Shown: positions 1-9,558, counted from the first letter of the stretch. The stretch: 64,000 bases of DNA from Desulfosporosinus sp. Sb-LF (GCF_004766055.1 NZ_SPQR01000003.1:124001-188000); one strand, 5' to 3'. Notes: a model not told the origin generated them from the sequence alone. A program made the numbers and translations.

Positions 1-476
1 GGCAGTGGCTCAACAAGCTTACCATTTTCTACTTGAATTCGCTCGGGTTTCCGACCCAAAAAGGTTTTCAGCTCCATGGGTTCTCTGAGTGGGTCAATGG
101 AGGGGTTCGTCACTTGACTGGCGTTGAGCAGCAAATGGTCCCAATAGATTGGGTAAGGGCGATCCGTCCCCATCCCTGTCAGCAAAATTCCTCCAGTTTC
201 CGCTTGCCTATAGATTGCTTTCATCGTGCTCGGTGTCCAATTAGCATTCTCACGAAATTCAAGTGGAAACTTCCGAATGGAGAGCGCATGGGTGGGACAC
301 ATAGTCACACACCGATGACAATTTACACACTGGATGTCATCTGAGACGACTTTTTCTTCTTCTGCATCCCAGCGATGAGCCTCATTAGCACATTGCCTTA
401 CACATACCTGGCAGTTAATGCAACGATCTTTATTTCGTTCAATAAGAAAGTCCGGCATATTCATACTGAGTGCCAT
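1..476 (-). CDS. Glutamate synthase, 4Fe-4S + FMN-binding subunit (partial, N-terminus only)
   Basis: Partial gene running off the left edge, read from the reverse strand. The N-terminal 60 residues hold a two-cluster ferredoxin domain: cysteines at about 19/22/25/29 and 50/53/56/60, the last followed by proline. After about 90 residues the start of the FMN-binding glutamate synthase domain appears (DPLREPMELKTFLGRKP), a stretch typical of the archaeal-type stand-alone GltB2 protein. Such proteins make glutamate from 2-oxoglutarate using ammonia channelled from a separate amidotransferase. The ATG at 476 lies about 11 nt after a GGGAG site and overlaps the end of the upstream amidotransferase gene by 38 nt, implying coupled translation. 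The C-terminal catalytic part lies outside the window. Family assignment is confident; electron donor is not visible. Confidence 0.85.
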   Translation of the reverse strand, partial: MALSMNMPDFLIERNKDRCINCQVCVRQCANEAHRWDAEEEKVVSDDIQCVNCHRCVTMCPTHALSIRKFPLEFRENANWTPSTMKAIYRQAETGGILLTGMGTDRPYPIYWDHLLLNASQVTNPSIDPLREPMELKTFLGRKPERIQVENGKLVEPL

Positions 477-1569
477 ACCCTTGTTCTCCCTTCTTTTCGA
501 GTGTCGCGATTACAGGTTCTCCACCACGGGGGGCCCAGATCTTTTCAGGATCAGGACAGATTTCCCGGATGGCTGACTCTTCAGAAGCAAGATAGAGGAA
601 ATCCCCTTTCGTTGCCGCGACCATCGATCGTAATTTTAGTCGGTCATTGAGTGCGATCAAACCTTGGCTTGATCCTAGAATAATGGAAAAAGGTCCGTTC
701 ATTAATAAATTCCCATACATGGAGCGCACAGCCTTGAAAAGAACTTGTTTCTCTGGACTCATTCGTTCTATGTCTTTCCAAAACGGCGCCGCTAGGGTCG
801 CAATCGCCACATCCATCGGTAACTTCTGCTTTCGGACTAGAAAGTCAAAAGCATACGTAATCGCTTCAGTGTCAGTTTGCATGGATAGTTTATAGCCATA
901 CATCTCTAAAAAGCGTCGGTTTGCGCCGTAAGATGAAATTTCACCGTTATGCACGATGGACCAGTCAAGCAGGGTGAAAGGATGTGCTCCACCCCACCAC
1001 CCTGGGGTATTGGTCGGGAATCGTCCATGCGCCGTCCAGCTATATCCTTGATAGTTCTCTAGGCAAAAATACTCTCCGATATCCTCAGGGTATCCCACCC
1101 CTTTAAAGGCTCCCATATTTTTTCCGCTTGAAACAACAAACGCTCCCTTAAATTCAGAGTTAATAAACATTACACTCCGCACAATGAACTCGTCCTCATT
1201 TTCCTCTTCCAACAAAAAGTTGGGTTTAGGTCGGACAAAATAACGCCATGCTAAAGGAGGGTTTTTAATGCCTCGAGTTTTCCGTGTTGGGATTTCACCG
1301 CTTTCTGCAACATGGAAAAAGCGATTGAGATAATCCTCTGTTTGTTCTTTTCCCTCTGTCCCTTCATAGTACAGATGAAAAGCATAGTAGTCTGCATACT
1401 CTGGATAAATACCATAGGCGGCAAATCCTCCACCTAAGCCATTAGAACGGTCATGCATCAAGGCAATCGACTGAATTATATCTTCTCCGGAAAAAACCTG
1501 TCCGCTGCGATTGATAATCCCACTGATCGCACACCCGGACGGAATCCGAACTTCACCTTCTCTAAGCAT
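439..1569 (-). CDS. Glutamate synthase glutamine amidotransferase subunit (class II GATase)
   Basis: A 376-residue class II glutamine amidotransferase domain protein, the separate GATase part of an archaeal-type split glutamate synthase. Cys13 (SGCAISGI) is the expected N-terminal nucleophile, which implies removal of a 12-residue propeptide. Later motifs fit the Ntn-hydrolase fold: the arginine region around HGRFPTNTPGW, the WSIVHNGEISSYG stretch, and TDTEAI. It would hydrolyse glutamine and hand ammonia to the FMN subunit encoded immediately downstream with a 38 nt overlap. The start is set by AGGAGAG a few bases before the ATG. A third GXGXG-type subunit would be expected further left, beyond the window. 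Function confident; exact partner is inferred from gene order. Confidence 0.88.
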   Translation of the reverse strand: MLREGEVRIPSGCAISGIINRSGQVFSGEDIIQSIALMHDRSNGLGGGFAAYGIYPEYADYYAFHLYYEGTEGKEQTEDYLNRFFHVAESGEIPTRKTRGIKNPPLAWRYFVRPKPNFLLEEENEDEFIVRSVMFINSEFKGAFVVSSGKNMGAFKGVGYPEDIGEYFCLENYQGYSWTAHGRFPTNTPGWWGGAHPFTLLDWSIVHNGEISSYGANRRFLEMYGYKLSMQTDTEAITYAFDFLVRKQKLPMDVAIATLAAPFWKDIERMSPEKQVLFKAVRSMYGNLLMNGPFSIILGSSQGLIALNDRLKLRSMVAATKGDFLYLASEESAIREICPDPEKIWAPRGGEPVIATLEKKGEQGYGTQYEYAGLSY

Positions 1570-2631
1570 CTCTGTCTCTCCTTTCGTCTTAACACAAAAA
1601 ACTCGTTTATGAATTTTTGGGCAATCTCTCCCGCATAACTACATCACTATGGTTATGCAAATCCACCCAAGTACCTCTTATTCCCCTTTCACTAAAGAAA
1701 ATGAAAAAGGCGTCCTTAAAAAGATGCACTTATATCAAGTACAAAATTCTAATGAGCGCCTTTGCTCTATTCATTATTAGTTCGTACATTTAAAGTAACA
1801 TAAAGACTAGCTTACATTCAACTGTTTTATACCATGTATACAATATTTAAATTTAAATCTCCATTTTATGAAGAGAATTATAATCAAACAATACCAATCC
1901 ATGTCCTTCTTTATAACCTCGGGGCAACTGGTTCAGCCTCTAAAGATAATGTAGCCAAAACACCCCCTTCAATTCCTAAGGCAAATTCTATTAAGGCATG
2001 GCGTTGCTTACGGCTAACATTACCTTGCTTTAAACGTATTAAATTTTCTGGCTGCAAGTAGTCGATTCCATAAATAATATGGAGACAGTTTCTCCCTCGG
2101 ACCTTGATCGCGGGTTGAATTGAACTTTTGAAACACATCCCGGTAAACCTCAATACTTTTCAACTTTCTCCCAAGCTTCTCAATTCAGGAGCTTACATCC
2201 CAACCGTTTTGTTCCGCTTGCTTTAGTCTTTCTAGGACTTTTTCGCGATCCATTAATCAGTGCTCAATATGCCCATGTCTCTGAAGCACCCTCTCATCAA
2301 AATAATAGAAGCATCCCCAGATCGGAACGGGCGAAATAAAACCATCCTGTAGACTTGGCTTTGAATCTTCTATCTGAGGCTCCAACGGTTGTAATGATTC
2401 TACAGATTCCTCACAATGCTTCACCGGAACAAGATCACTTCCGTTTCCGTGAAAACCGTATGGGTTAAACGAACACGATACCCCTTTAAAATTCGATCAT
2501 ATGAATTTCGGGGATTCTTCGCTAGGAGATACGATAAGACTTTGCCCCTACTCCAGTCGCTTTGATTGCTAACTGCATGCAAAAAACTCCTTGTCACCTT
2601 TCACTTTCGTTTAGTTATTGCCAAAAGAATC
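1570..2631. other. Gene-poor intergenic stretch with decayed coding remnants
   Basis: About 1 kb lies between the glutamate synthase operon and the next membrane-protein gene. No open reading frame here carries both a good ribosome-binding site and recognisable domains. The bases just upstream of the amidotransferase gene must hold its promoter, but I could not place it with confidence. Around 1709-1760 the arms AAGGCG and CGCCTT could form a weak stem. From about 2630 down to 1911 on the reverse strand there are short protein-like pieces broken by stops, listed separately as a possible pseudogene. Confidence 0.5.
2020..2253 (-). pseudogene. Possible decayed small gene with one in-frame stop
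   Basis: On the reverse strand an ATG at 2253 opens a frame of 22 codons (MDREKVLERLKQAEQNGWDV...) that ends in TGA at 2187-2185. The same frame then continues for 54 more sense codons, rich in charged residues (for example KSIEVYRDVFQKFNSTRD), to a TAA at 2022-2020. Both halves look protein-like and helical, suggesting one original protein of about 76 residues interrupted by a nonsense mutation. An overlapping frame (1911-2153) also stays open for 80 codons, but it has no good start signal. I do not recognise the family. There is no sign of a selenocysteine element, so recoding is unlikely. Confidence 0.3.
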
Positions 2632-3654
2632 TCATTTCTTCTTCAGATTGTACCACGGTCGTTTCGGCAACTCATCGGGAACATCACTTGAGTTTCGTTC
2701 ACTATAAATACTAAAGGGATCCAATTCACTAATCCTATTAATAAATTGCTCGTTAAAGGAATAGGGAAAAATGCTTAAACTAGAGTCACTGTCTCCAGGG
2801 AGATCTTCTACATAAAATTCGGTCGTAACTAACCCTTCCTGACTTATCATTTCAACCGTAACAAGAACTCCGTTTGGGTATTTTCCTTCCTCCTTCAACG
2901 AATAAACAGGATACCAACAATAATCATCACCCAGTAGTTTGAATTTATTTGGTTCAAGTTTCTTAAACTTTTCCATGCAATACTCAAAGTTTTTCAACCT
3001 ATCTCCCATCGTTTGTCGAATCCATTCTTCATCGGAGTTTAAAACAGATAGGTTAATTCTTATATTCTTAAATGGCAAGGGAAATCCGAGATAGATCGTC
3101 GATTGGACTATTCTCAGACAGGACGTAATAGCTGCAAGGGTAATTATACTTAAGCCAATATTTATTTGATCAGCATCAATAATCTCAAGAACCGTAGGCA
3201 ATCTTCCCACTTTGCTCGTACTTTTGAGATCACCCAGAATTTTAATGACAAAGTACAAAACGAATAAAACGGTAACCAGCAAACCTCCCATCAAAAAAAA
3301 CTGCTCTAAGAGAGACCTGTCTATAACAAAATGATTAAAGGCAAGTGTAATCCAGATAAGGGCACAAAAAACTAGCGCAATTTGAGCAAAACCAATGATG
3401 ATTTTAGAAAACTCCTGTTTCTCATTGATGATTTGTTCGTAGAGAATGTATTTCCGAAACACCTCTTTCCCTATTGCGCCTTTTTCTAGGAACAAATCTT
3501 TTTTATAAGGTAATGCGGCAAGACTCCATAATATTTCTCGACTCCGCTGAACATTATGTTGGCTATTCATCGATATGAAAATCGACATAAGTCCTACCAA
3601 CGATAAAATTCCCGATGTAAAACTTAATAAAATCGATAGTGTTCCGCCCGTCAT
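2632..3654 (-). CDS. Hypothetical membrane protein, 4 predicted TM segments
   Basis: A 340-residue protein of no family I recognise. Hydrophobic segments lie at roughly 5-27, 83-107, 116-138 and 168-190, with a charged loop between the first two. A soluble C-terminal region of about 140 residues follows, carrying the string WYPVYSLKEEGKYPNGVLVTVEM and an acidic stretch (DLPGDSDSS). The start is backed by AAAGGGGAAC before the ATG. It stands alone between the decayed region and mutY, reading the same way as mutY about 200 bp downstream of it. No catalytic motif is visible. The gene is real on length, start signal and membrane topology, but its function is unknown. Confidence 0.7.
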   Translation of the reverse strand: MTGGTLSILLSFTSGILSLVGLMSIFISMNSQHNVQRSREILWSLAALPYKKDLFLEKGAIGKEVFRKYILYEQIINEKQEFSKIIIGFAQIALVFCALIWITLAFNHFVIDRSLLEQFFLMGGLLVTVLFVLYFVIKILGDLKSTSKVGRLPTVLEIIDADQINIGLSIITLAAITSCLRIVQSTIYLGFPLPFKNIRINLSVLNSDEEWIRQTMGDRLKNFEYCMEKFKKLEPNKFKLLGDDYCWYPVYSLKEEGKYPNGVLVTVEMISQEGLVTTEFYVEDLPGDSDSSLSIFPYSFNEQFINRISELDPFSIYSERNSSDVPDELPKRPWYNLKKK

Positions 3655-3837
3655 GAACCGTTCCCCTTTAAAGCAAATAAGATGACTAGAAAAGAAGATT
3701 TATAGCTCATTTAGCATAACCATTGAGAAATTATCTACTCATAACTCTCTTTCGAACTACAAGTAACCCCTACATCCGTTTTGCGAACATAGGGGTCTCA
3801 GCTCTATAACTCGGGGTCAAGGAAGTTAACATTAAAA

Positions 3838-3855
3838 CTAGAGTCCGGACCCTAG
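3838..3855 (-). terminator. Palindrome overlapping the mutY stop codon
   Basis: An 18 nt almost perfect palindrome (CTAGAGTCCGGACCCTAG) overlaps the mutY stop codon and is followed on the reverse strand by TTTTAATG. It could act as a short rho-independent terminator, though it has essentially no loop and the U-tract is short. Confidence 0.35.
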
Positions 3856-5063
3856 TCGGGGTTATGCTGACCGGAATGAAGAAATTCGACGATAGCTGTA
3901 AAAGCCACTGGGAGTGGGATCACGCTTAAGTCCTGTAGTGAAACCCAGCACTTCTTCTCTTCGGTGGGATAGATTTCTTTCGGATCAAATCCATAGTCCT
4001 TGCCAGATTCCTTTAACCAAGAAACATCAATCTGTTCCAGCACTGGTAGATCGACAATTGCCCAGATAATTTTCCATCGTCGGTGGCTAAAGGTGTACCA
4101 GACTGGTCCGTGCAGTGTTAATCCCTGCTCAAATTGTTCTCTCAATCGCTCGTCATATGTCCGTTCGGGTACCGCCTTTTGGAAAAAGCCTTGGCATTCC
4201 TCGTAGGCAATCACAGGAAGACTCTCTTTCAAGCTATGATCCTGATTCAATTCCACACCTGGAAACTCCCACAGATTGGCCAGTAGACCTTGGTCAGGAC
4301 GTCTTTGTAAGTATACCTGGTTTCCTCGACGTAGAACAAAAGTCAAACGAGTAACCTCTTGGCGTTGGGGCTTGGGCTTTTTCACAGGATAACGGAGAAA
4401 GTCGCCCTGTAAATACCCCTCACAAACTTGGGCCAGCGGACAATCATCACAGTCCGGTTTCGTGGGCGTACAAACAATAGCCCCCAGTTCCATCAAAGCC
4501 TGATTAAAGTTTCCTGGCTGAAGAGCCGGTTGCCATACTATTAAGTGATCATTAAAGTGACGATAACTGCGAACCGTCTCAACTGGCTCTGGCCAAGCTA
4601 ATAGACGAGACACCACTCGTAAGACATTACCATCTATTGCCGCAACTCCTTGCCCAAACGCAATACTAGCTACGGCTCCAGCTGTATACTTTCCGATCCC
4701 CGGAACTCGTAGAAGAGAATCGTAATTCTCAGGCATCTTTCCTCCACACTGATTGCAAATATAGCGGGCGCCTTCCCACATTCGTCGGGCTCTAGAATAA
4801 TATCCTAGCCCACTCCAAACAGTTAGGACATCCTCAAGACTTGCGTTGGCGAGTTTTTCCACGCAGGGAAAGCGATGCATAAATCGTTCATAGTAGGGGA
4901 TGACCGTCTTCACCTGAGTTTGTTGAAGCATGACCTCAGATACCCAGATCGCGTAAGGATTTCCGGTTCTCCGCCAAGGCAGATCTCTCTTTTCTATTTT
5001 ATACCATTCTAGTAAGAGGGACGAAAGATAGTGATCAACGGCGATATCATTTGCTACATTCAT
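3852..5063 (-). CDS. mutY: A/G-specific adenine DNA glycosylase MutY
   Basis: 403 residues, normal length for MutY. It removes adenine mispaired with 8-oxoguanine in base-excision repair. In order: the N-terminal glycosylase domain with LPWRRTGNPYAIWVSEVMLQQTQV, the helix-hairpin-helix VPGIGKYTAGAVASIAFG, the catalytic aspartate in AAIDGNV, and a four-cysteine iron-sulfur loop with spacing C-x6-C-x2-C-x5-C (CTPTKPDCDDCPLAQVC). It ends in a NUDIX-like C-terminal domain (FVLRRGNQVYLQRRPDQGLLANLWEFPG) that recognises 8-oxoguanine. All hallmark residues are present, so it should be active. A small EamA-type gene lies upstream on the same strand with a gap under 50 bp. Confidence 0.96.
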   Translation of the reverse strand: MNVANDIAVDHYLSSLLLEWYKIEKRDLPWRRTGNPYAIWVSEVMLQQTQVKTVIPYYERFMHRFPCVEKLANASLEDVLTVWSGLGYYSRARRMWEGARYICNQCGGKMPENYDSLLRVPGIGKYTAGAVASIAFGQGVAAIDGNVLRVVSRLLAWPEPVETVRSYRHFNDHLIVWQPALQPGNFNQALMELGAIVCTPTKPDCDDCPLAQVCEGYLQGDFLRYPVKKPKPQRQEVTRLTFVLRRGNQVYLQRRPDQGLLANLWEFPGVELNQDHSLKESLPVIAYEECQGFFQKAVPERTYDERLREQFEQGLTLHGPVWYTFSHRRWKIIWAIVDLPVLEQIDVSWLKESGKDYGFDPKEIYPTEEKKCWVSLQDLSVIPLPVAFTAIVEFLHSGQHNPD

Positions 5064-5109
5064 TACGAATTTTCTCCTATGCCATTAGTTAATGTTATAA
5101 CAAGAGTTT

Positions 5110-5535
5110 CTATTTATTGATCAGTATCAAGCCTATCACACAAAACACAACGCCAAATATTTGATTGACCGCAAATCCCTCTTTGTAAAACAATATCCCC
5201 ACGGGGATAAGCATCAGTGCCAGAATAATATTAGCAACTAGAGACCCTACACTAATGTTCCAGCCTGCCCTATATGCAAGCAGATATCCCAATTCAAGAC
5301 CCATAATCGCCACCCCAAGGGCCACACTCGTCCAATTCAACTCGTTAAACGATTGCAGAAATCCTTTATCCGTTTTGTAAAAAAGAGCTACTATAAACGT
5401 CAAAATCGCTGCGGTCAAATAAGTGATTAACAAGGCTGAAAAAGGATTAGCATTCTGGGGCGTCGACTTTTGGCACACATTATAAACGATGTTCGATGCA
5501 ACAATCAGTACTATGGGAAACACATACATAAACAT
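5110..5535 (-). CDS. Small EamA/DMT-type membrane transporter
   Basis: A 141-residue, almost wholly hydrophobic protein with about five membrane segments (roughly 2-18, 30-50, 68-86, 92-112, 118-138). Length and pattern match single-domain EamA-like drug/metabolite transporter proteins, which work as dimers or pairs. Features such as GLELGYLLAYRAGWNISVGSL and the C-terminal GVVFCVIGLILINK are typical. The start is backed by GAGG seven bases before ATG. The substrate cannot be told. It reads toward mutY with a 46 bp gap and could share a transcript, which may be coincidental. Confidence 0.8.
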   Translation of the reverse strand: MFMYVFPIVLIVASNIVYNVCQKSTPQNANPFSALLITYLTAAILTFIVALFYKTDKGFLQSFNELNWTSVALGVAIMGLELGYLLAYRAGWNISVGSLVANIILALMLIPVGILFYKEGFAVNQIFGVVFCVIGLILINK

Positions 5536-5642
5536 TTATTAACCTCACTTCTTACCCGGGCTGGGCCCCACGCCTGTGCATTGGCTGATACCTGTGGTTT
5601 AACCCTAAAATTTTCAATCTTTACATGGTTCTGGATGGCCCC

Positions 5643-8018
5643 CTAGGTTTCAGCCCAGAAGCCCCTGATAGTTTTACGAATACCATCGGCATTCGCTACA
5701 TAGCTCATCTTTTTCCATTCTTCTGGAAACAATTTCTTATACGAAGATTGAGCAAAACGTTCATCAATGAGCAACACTATTCCTCGGTCTTTTTCTGTAC
5801 GAATGACTCGTCCGACAGCCTGCAGAACCTTATTAAGACCGGGGTACACATATGCAAATTCAAAACCCTGCCGACTTGCTGTTTCGTGATAGGAACGAAT
5901 AATCTCTCGTTCTATGCTAATCTGGGGCAATCCGACGCCGACAATCACCGCTCCCGAGAGTCGATCCCCTATCAGATCGATCCCTTCGCCAAAAATCCCA
6001 CCCATTAAGGCAAAGCCAACCAAGGTTTGCTTGGGATTAGTGGCAAAGTTAGCCAAGAATTCTTCTCGTTCCCCCTCCTCCATTCCTGGAGTTTGACAAA
6101 TCACGCTGACCTCTGTGTTTTGTTCCCTAAACCTCAAATAGACCTCGTGCAGATAACTATAAGAAGGAAAATAAACGAGATAGTTTCCTTCTCTGTGGAT
6201 AACGGCCGAAGCAATCGCTTCGGCGACAAGGTCGTAGGAAGTACCACGCTGCTTATACTTCGTGGAAATGCGATTGTGAATAAGCAAACAAAGATTTTCT
6301 GGGGAAAATGGAGACGCCAGTTTTAGTTTATATGACGTTTCTTCCCCGCCTAAAACGTTCATAAAGTATTCCATTGGACTCAAGGTCGCCGAAAATATTA
6401 CTGCCGCCCTCCCCCTTCCCAAGGCTTCCTTTAGCCGTACGGAAGGGTCAAGACAAAAGAGCTTCACTCGCAAATCATCCCGAGATGGCTGTAAAAAGGT
6501 AACATACTTTTCATCATAGCTGTCTGCGGTACGGATAAAGCTCAACGCCTGGAAATAGTGTTCAATCAGTTGTTCCCGCCAAGCAAACGGTTGCTCGTTT
6601 GTTTTCAGGAAATACTCGGCTTCCTTAACGAAATTTCTCAAAGCCTGGATCAGCTTAGTTGGAGGCTCTTTCTCCACAAGTTCTCCGCTTCCCTCTACTT
6701 CAGTACAGCGTTTTTTCTCCTTAACTAAGGCAGAGTTTACTTTGGTCAAACTTTTCGTCAGCCTTGGGTCGTCCACCTTCGTTAGTCGCTTCAATCCCAA
6801 CCAAGACTCCTTGCCAAGCTCGGCTGAAAACATATCCCGCGCCCGATCTACCAAGTTGTGGGCTTCATCCACCAAAAAGGTGTACTCTCCCCCCTCGAGG
6901 AAAAAACGCCTTAAGTAAACCCGAGGGTCAAACACATAATTATAATCGCAAATGACCACGTCCGCCCAATTTGCCATTTCCAATGAGAATTCAAAGGGAC
7001 AAATAGAATGCTTACGCGCGTATTCCTCAATCACTTGTCGCGTCCAGGCTTCCTCTCCAAACACATCCTCTACTGCTGCTCTCACTCGATCGTAATACCC
7101 TCGAGCAAAAAGACAATCCTCAGGTAGGCATGTCGCTTCCGGGAGAAAACAAAGTTTTCGTTTGGCCGTTAAGGTCAACCGTTTAATCTCGAGCCGTTGC
7201 GCTTGCAAGTTCATCAAAGCCTTTTCGGCAACTGTGCGGGTGATGGTTTTCGCCGTGAGATAGAAGATCTGCACTGTAAACCCTTCAGCCATGGCTTTTA
7301 GTGCAGGATACAACGTGCCCATGGTCTTCCCAATACCCGTAGGAGCTTGGGCGAATAGTTTCTGACTTTCTTTGATCGTCTGATAAACGGCTACCGCCAA
7401 TTCACGTTGTCCTGGTCGATATGTGCCGAAGGGAAATTGTGTCCTACGAATACTAGCATCTCTGCGCAATTCCCATTCTTGCAGTCGACTTGCCCAGGTC
7501 AGATAACGTTCCACTAAATTAACGAAAAACTTCGAAAGCTCAGGCCAAGAAAACTTCCTCGTGAATTTCTTGATCTGAGCTGTATCAAGCTGAAAATAGG
7601 TGAGTTGAGCCTCCACCGTTGTTATGCCTTCTTGCACAGCATACATAAAGGCGTAACACTGTGCCTGGGCCCAATGCAACTCGTTGAATGACTCATCAAT
7701 AAGATCTAAATCCAGCGAGGTAGTTTTAATCTCATCAATACAGGCACCCGATTCCTTCATGATAATACCATCGGCACGGCCCTTGATTTCTAAGCAAAGG
7801 GTTTCGCTTATGCCACTTGGACGTTGCGCTTCCTGATTAGGGTAGACGTAACTTAGTGTTACTTCCGGCACATACTCCGCTCCGTTTAATTTCTGGACAT
7901 GTTGATGAGCTCTAATCCCCTCTTGGGCACGTGAAGCCCCAATGGAACCTGGTTGTAGATCCCCGTACCTAAGCACAAATTCGACGAGATTACGTACCGA
8001 TACCTTAATCGTTGTCAC
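5643..8018 (-). CDS. XPD/DinG-family ATP-dependent helicase with N-terminal PD-(D/E)XK-like region
   Basis: 791 residues. The N-terminal ~190 residues carry a Cas4/RecB-like nuclease signature: GRADGI then DEIKTT, with downstream WAQAQCYAFMYA. A Rad3-type superfamily 2 helicase follows: TYRPGQRELA (Q-like), Walker A APTGIGKT near residue 225, a four-cysteine Fe-S domain (KRKLCFLPEATCLPEDC... then ICPFEF), DEAH box VDEAHN, motif III FSATLSP, and motif VI QAVGRVIRTEKDRG. These helicases unwind DNA 5'-3' in repair or recombination. The start is a GTG with GGGAAGG upstream. It is common in clostridial chromosomes as a stand-alone gene, and there are no CRISPR genes nearby. The nuclease label rests on motif spacing only. 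Confidence 0.88.
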   Translation of the reverse strand: MTTIKVSVRNLVEFVLRYGDLQPGSIGASRAQEGIRAHQHVQKLNGAEYVPEVTLSYVYPNQEAQRPSGISETLCLEIKGRADGIIMKESGACIDEIKTTSLDLDLIDESFNELHWAQAQCYAFMYAVQEGITTVEAQLTYFQLDTAQIKKFTRKFSWPELSKFFVNLVERYLTWASRLQEWELRRDASIRRTQFPFGTYRPGQRELAVAVYQTIKESQKLFAQAPTGIGKTMGTLYPALKAMAEGFTVQIFYLTAKTITRTVAEKALMNLQAQRLEIKRLTLTAKRKLCFLPEATCLPEDCLFARGYYDRVRAAVEDVFGEEAWTRQVIEEYARKHSICPFEFSLEMANWADVVICDYNYVFDPRVYLRRFFLEGGEYTFLVDEAHNLVDRARDMFSAELGKESWLGLKRLTKVDDPRLTKSLTKVNSALVKEKKRCTEVEGSGELVEKEPPTKLIQALRNFVKEAEYFLKTNEQPFAWREQLIEHYFQALSFIRTADSYDEKYVTFLQPSRDDLRVKLFCLDPSVRLKEALGRGRAAVIFSATLSPMEYFMNVLGGEETSYKLKLASPFSPENLCLLIHNRISTKYKQRGTSYDLVAEAIASAVIHREGNYLVYFPSYSYLHEVYLRFREQNTEVSVICQTPGMEEGEREEFLANFATNPKQTLVGFALMGGIFGEGIDLIGDRLSGAVIVGVGLPQISIEREIIRSYHETASRQGFEFAYVYPGLNKVLQAVGRVIRTEKDRGIVLLIDERFAQSSYKKLFPEEWKKMSYVANADGIRKTIRGFWAET

Positions 8019-8114
8019 TGTTCATAATATCCTTCCCAATAAAAAATTACCCTTTGATTTGATTATAACAACTTAGTTTTAAAAAACCCATCAAAAAAAG
8101 AAGCAACTTACATT

Positions 8115-9389
8115 TTATAGCTTAATTACTTCGAAACTATCTTCCTGCACATACCATACTTGTTCGAAGGATGCGGGCAGAACCCAATAGCTGATACCAC
8201 GGAGGTTATAGTCTTTGACTAGGTTAAACTTCGCTTGCATGCTACGCGCATCTTCAAACCAAACAACATGGTTACGACCTTGTTCATCGGTATACTCAAA
8301 GAATGGAGATTGGGATAATTGATCATACTGAATAGGAGCATGGTAGCGGGTAGCCAACTGAATTGCGTATTGGGGACTAAAGGTGCGGGCATTTGGGCCT
8401 CCCTTGACGTAAGGCAATGTCCAGTCACGTGCATATAGGGCTATGCCAATCATAATCTTAGAGTTCGGAATGACGGTGACAGCGTAATCCACGACACGCT
8501 TTACCATGTTAAGCGGGGATATTGCCATAGGGGGTCCACCGGCCCAGCCCCATTCGTAGGTCATTAGGACCATAAAGTCCAGTAGTTGGCCATGGATCGG
8601 GTAGTCATGGGCTTCATAAAGAAGACCCTTTTGGATGGAAGAAAGTTTTGGGGCCAAAGCACTTGAAACCGAATAACCCCGCGGATGCAAGCGATTAACT
8701 AATTGCTGAAGAAAGTAATTATACCGTTCGCGATCCCCCGAAGGAACGTATTCAAAGTCGACATTAAGACCCCTAAACCCTTTTTCAGCCATTATCCTCA
8801 CAATGTTATCTATAAGACTCTGTTGCACAGGGAGGTCAGTTAAGACTGTATGAACAATTGCCGAATTAAAGCCTTTATCATCAAGGTTTGAGATGCTCAT
8901 TAAAGGAGCAACTTGTTTCGACCGCGAGATCGTTAACAGATTGAGATCATTTAGAGTTTTGAGGCTCCCATCGCTTCTTACTTCATAACTGAAGGGACAT
9001 AGGTACGTTAAATGTTGACCGATCTGTTCAATCATCTTTTGACCAGTGCTTCCTTGATTGATTAAATAGGCATTAACCTCTTTGAACGGTTTAGTCTTAG
9101 TCGGCAATTTAAGTCTTTGCCCTACTTGAATAAGGTTAAGATTGACAAGTTGATTCACCTGGGCGATTCTCTCTGGTGTAGTACCGTAGAGTTTTGCGAT
9201 TTGCCAGAGACTTTCTCCTTGTTTAACCGTGTGATACTCGTTGGCGGTGGGGATGACGAGGGATTGGCCAATAACCAATTTATCGGAGTCGGATAAGCCG
9301 TTGGCGGTATTGATCTGTCGAATAGTCACACCATAACGATTGACAAGAATCCATAAGGTGTCACCACGTTCAACAACGTGAATATACAT
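8115..9389 (-). CDS. LysM-GH18 spore cortex/peptidoglycan hydrolase (YaaH/SleL-like)
   Basis: 424 residues. Two N-terminal LysM repeats (about residues 2-47 and 51-96, each of the YxVxxGDTLWxIxxxYGxT type) bind peptidoglycan. A glycoside hydrolase 18 domain follows from about 105 to the end. The catalytic stretch is GLNVDFEYVP, where the final acidic residue of the DxxDxDxE-like motif is Glu. YMTYEWGWAGGPPMAISP and the C-terminal GISYWVLPASF are standard for the YaaH/SleL N-acetylglucosaminidase group that acts on spore cortex. There is no signal peptide, which fits proteins laid down in the spore coat. It supports a spore-forming host. Confidence 0.92.
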   Translation of the reverse strand: MYIHVVERGDTLWILVNRYGVTIRQINTANGLSDSDKLVIGQSLVIPTANEYHTVKQGESLWQIAKLYGTTPERIAQVNQLVNLNLIQVGQRLKLPTKTKPFKEVNAYLINQGSTGQKMIEQIGQHLTYLCPFSYEVRSDGSLKTLNDLNLLTISRSKQVAPLMSISNLDDKGFNSAIVHTVLTDLPVQQSLIDNIVRIMAEKGFRGLNVDFEYVPSGDRERYNYFLQQLVNRLHPRGYSVSSALAPKLSSIQKGLLYEAHDYPIHGQLLDFMVLMTYEWGWAGGPPMAISPLNMVKRVVDYAVTVIPNSKIMIGIALYARDWTLPYVKGGPNARTFSPQYAIQLATRYHAPIQYDQLSQSPFFEYTDEQGRNHVVWFEDARSMQAKFNLVKDYNLRGISYWVLPASFEQVWYVQEDSFEVIKL

Positions 9390-9558
9390 GTCGATTTCTC
9401 CTTTGCAGAAGTTTGACTAGGATATTAGTATTCAGTGCGTGGCAAATTGGCACCCTAGTTCCTTAACCAGTTCTTAACAACTTGATCATAAATTGCACAG
9501 ATTTTCTAGAATTTTGGGTAGTATACTTTTCAACAGAAAGTAAGTTTGGAGAAAGAAG

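Noticed and set aside
1911-2153. 80-codon reverse frame as an intact gene
   Set aside because: It starts at a TTG without a ribosome-binding site and overlaps a longer broken frame; better read as part of a decayed region.
2185-2187. TGA as selenocysteine codon
   Set aside because: No stem-loop of the bacterial SECIS type follows and no selenoprotein family is recognised.
5643-8018. CRISPR-associated CasDinG
   Set aside because: The protein fits the common clostridial XPD-like helicase, and there is no repeat array or cas gene in the window.
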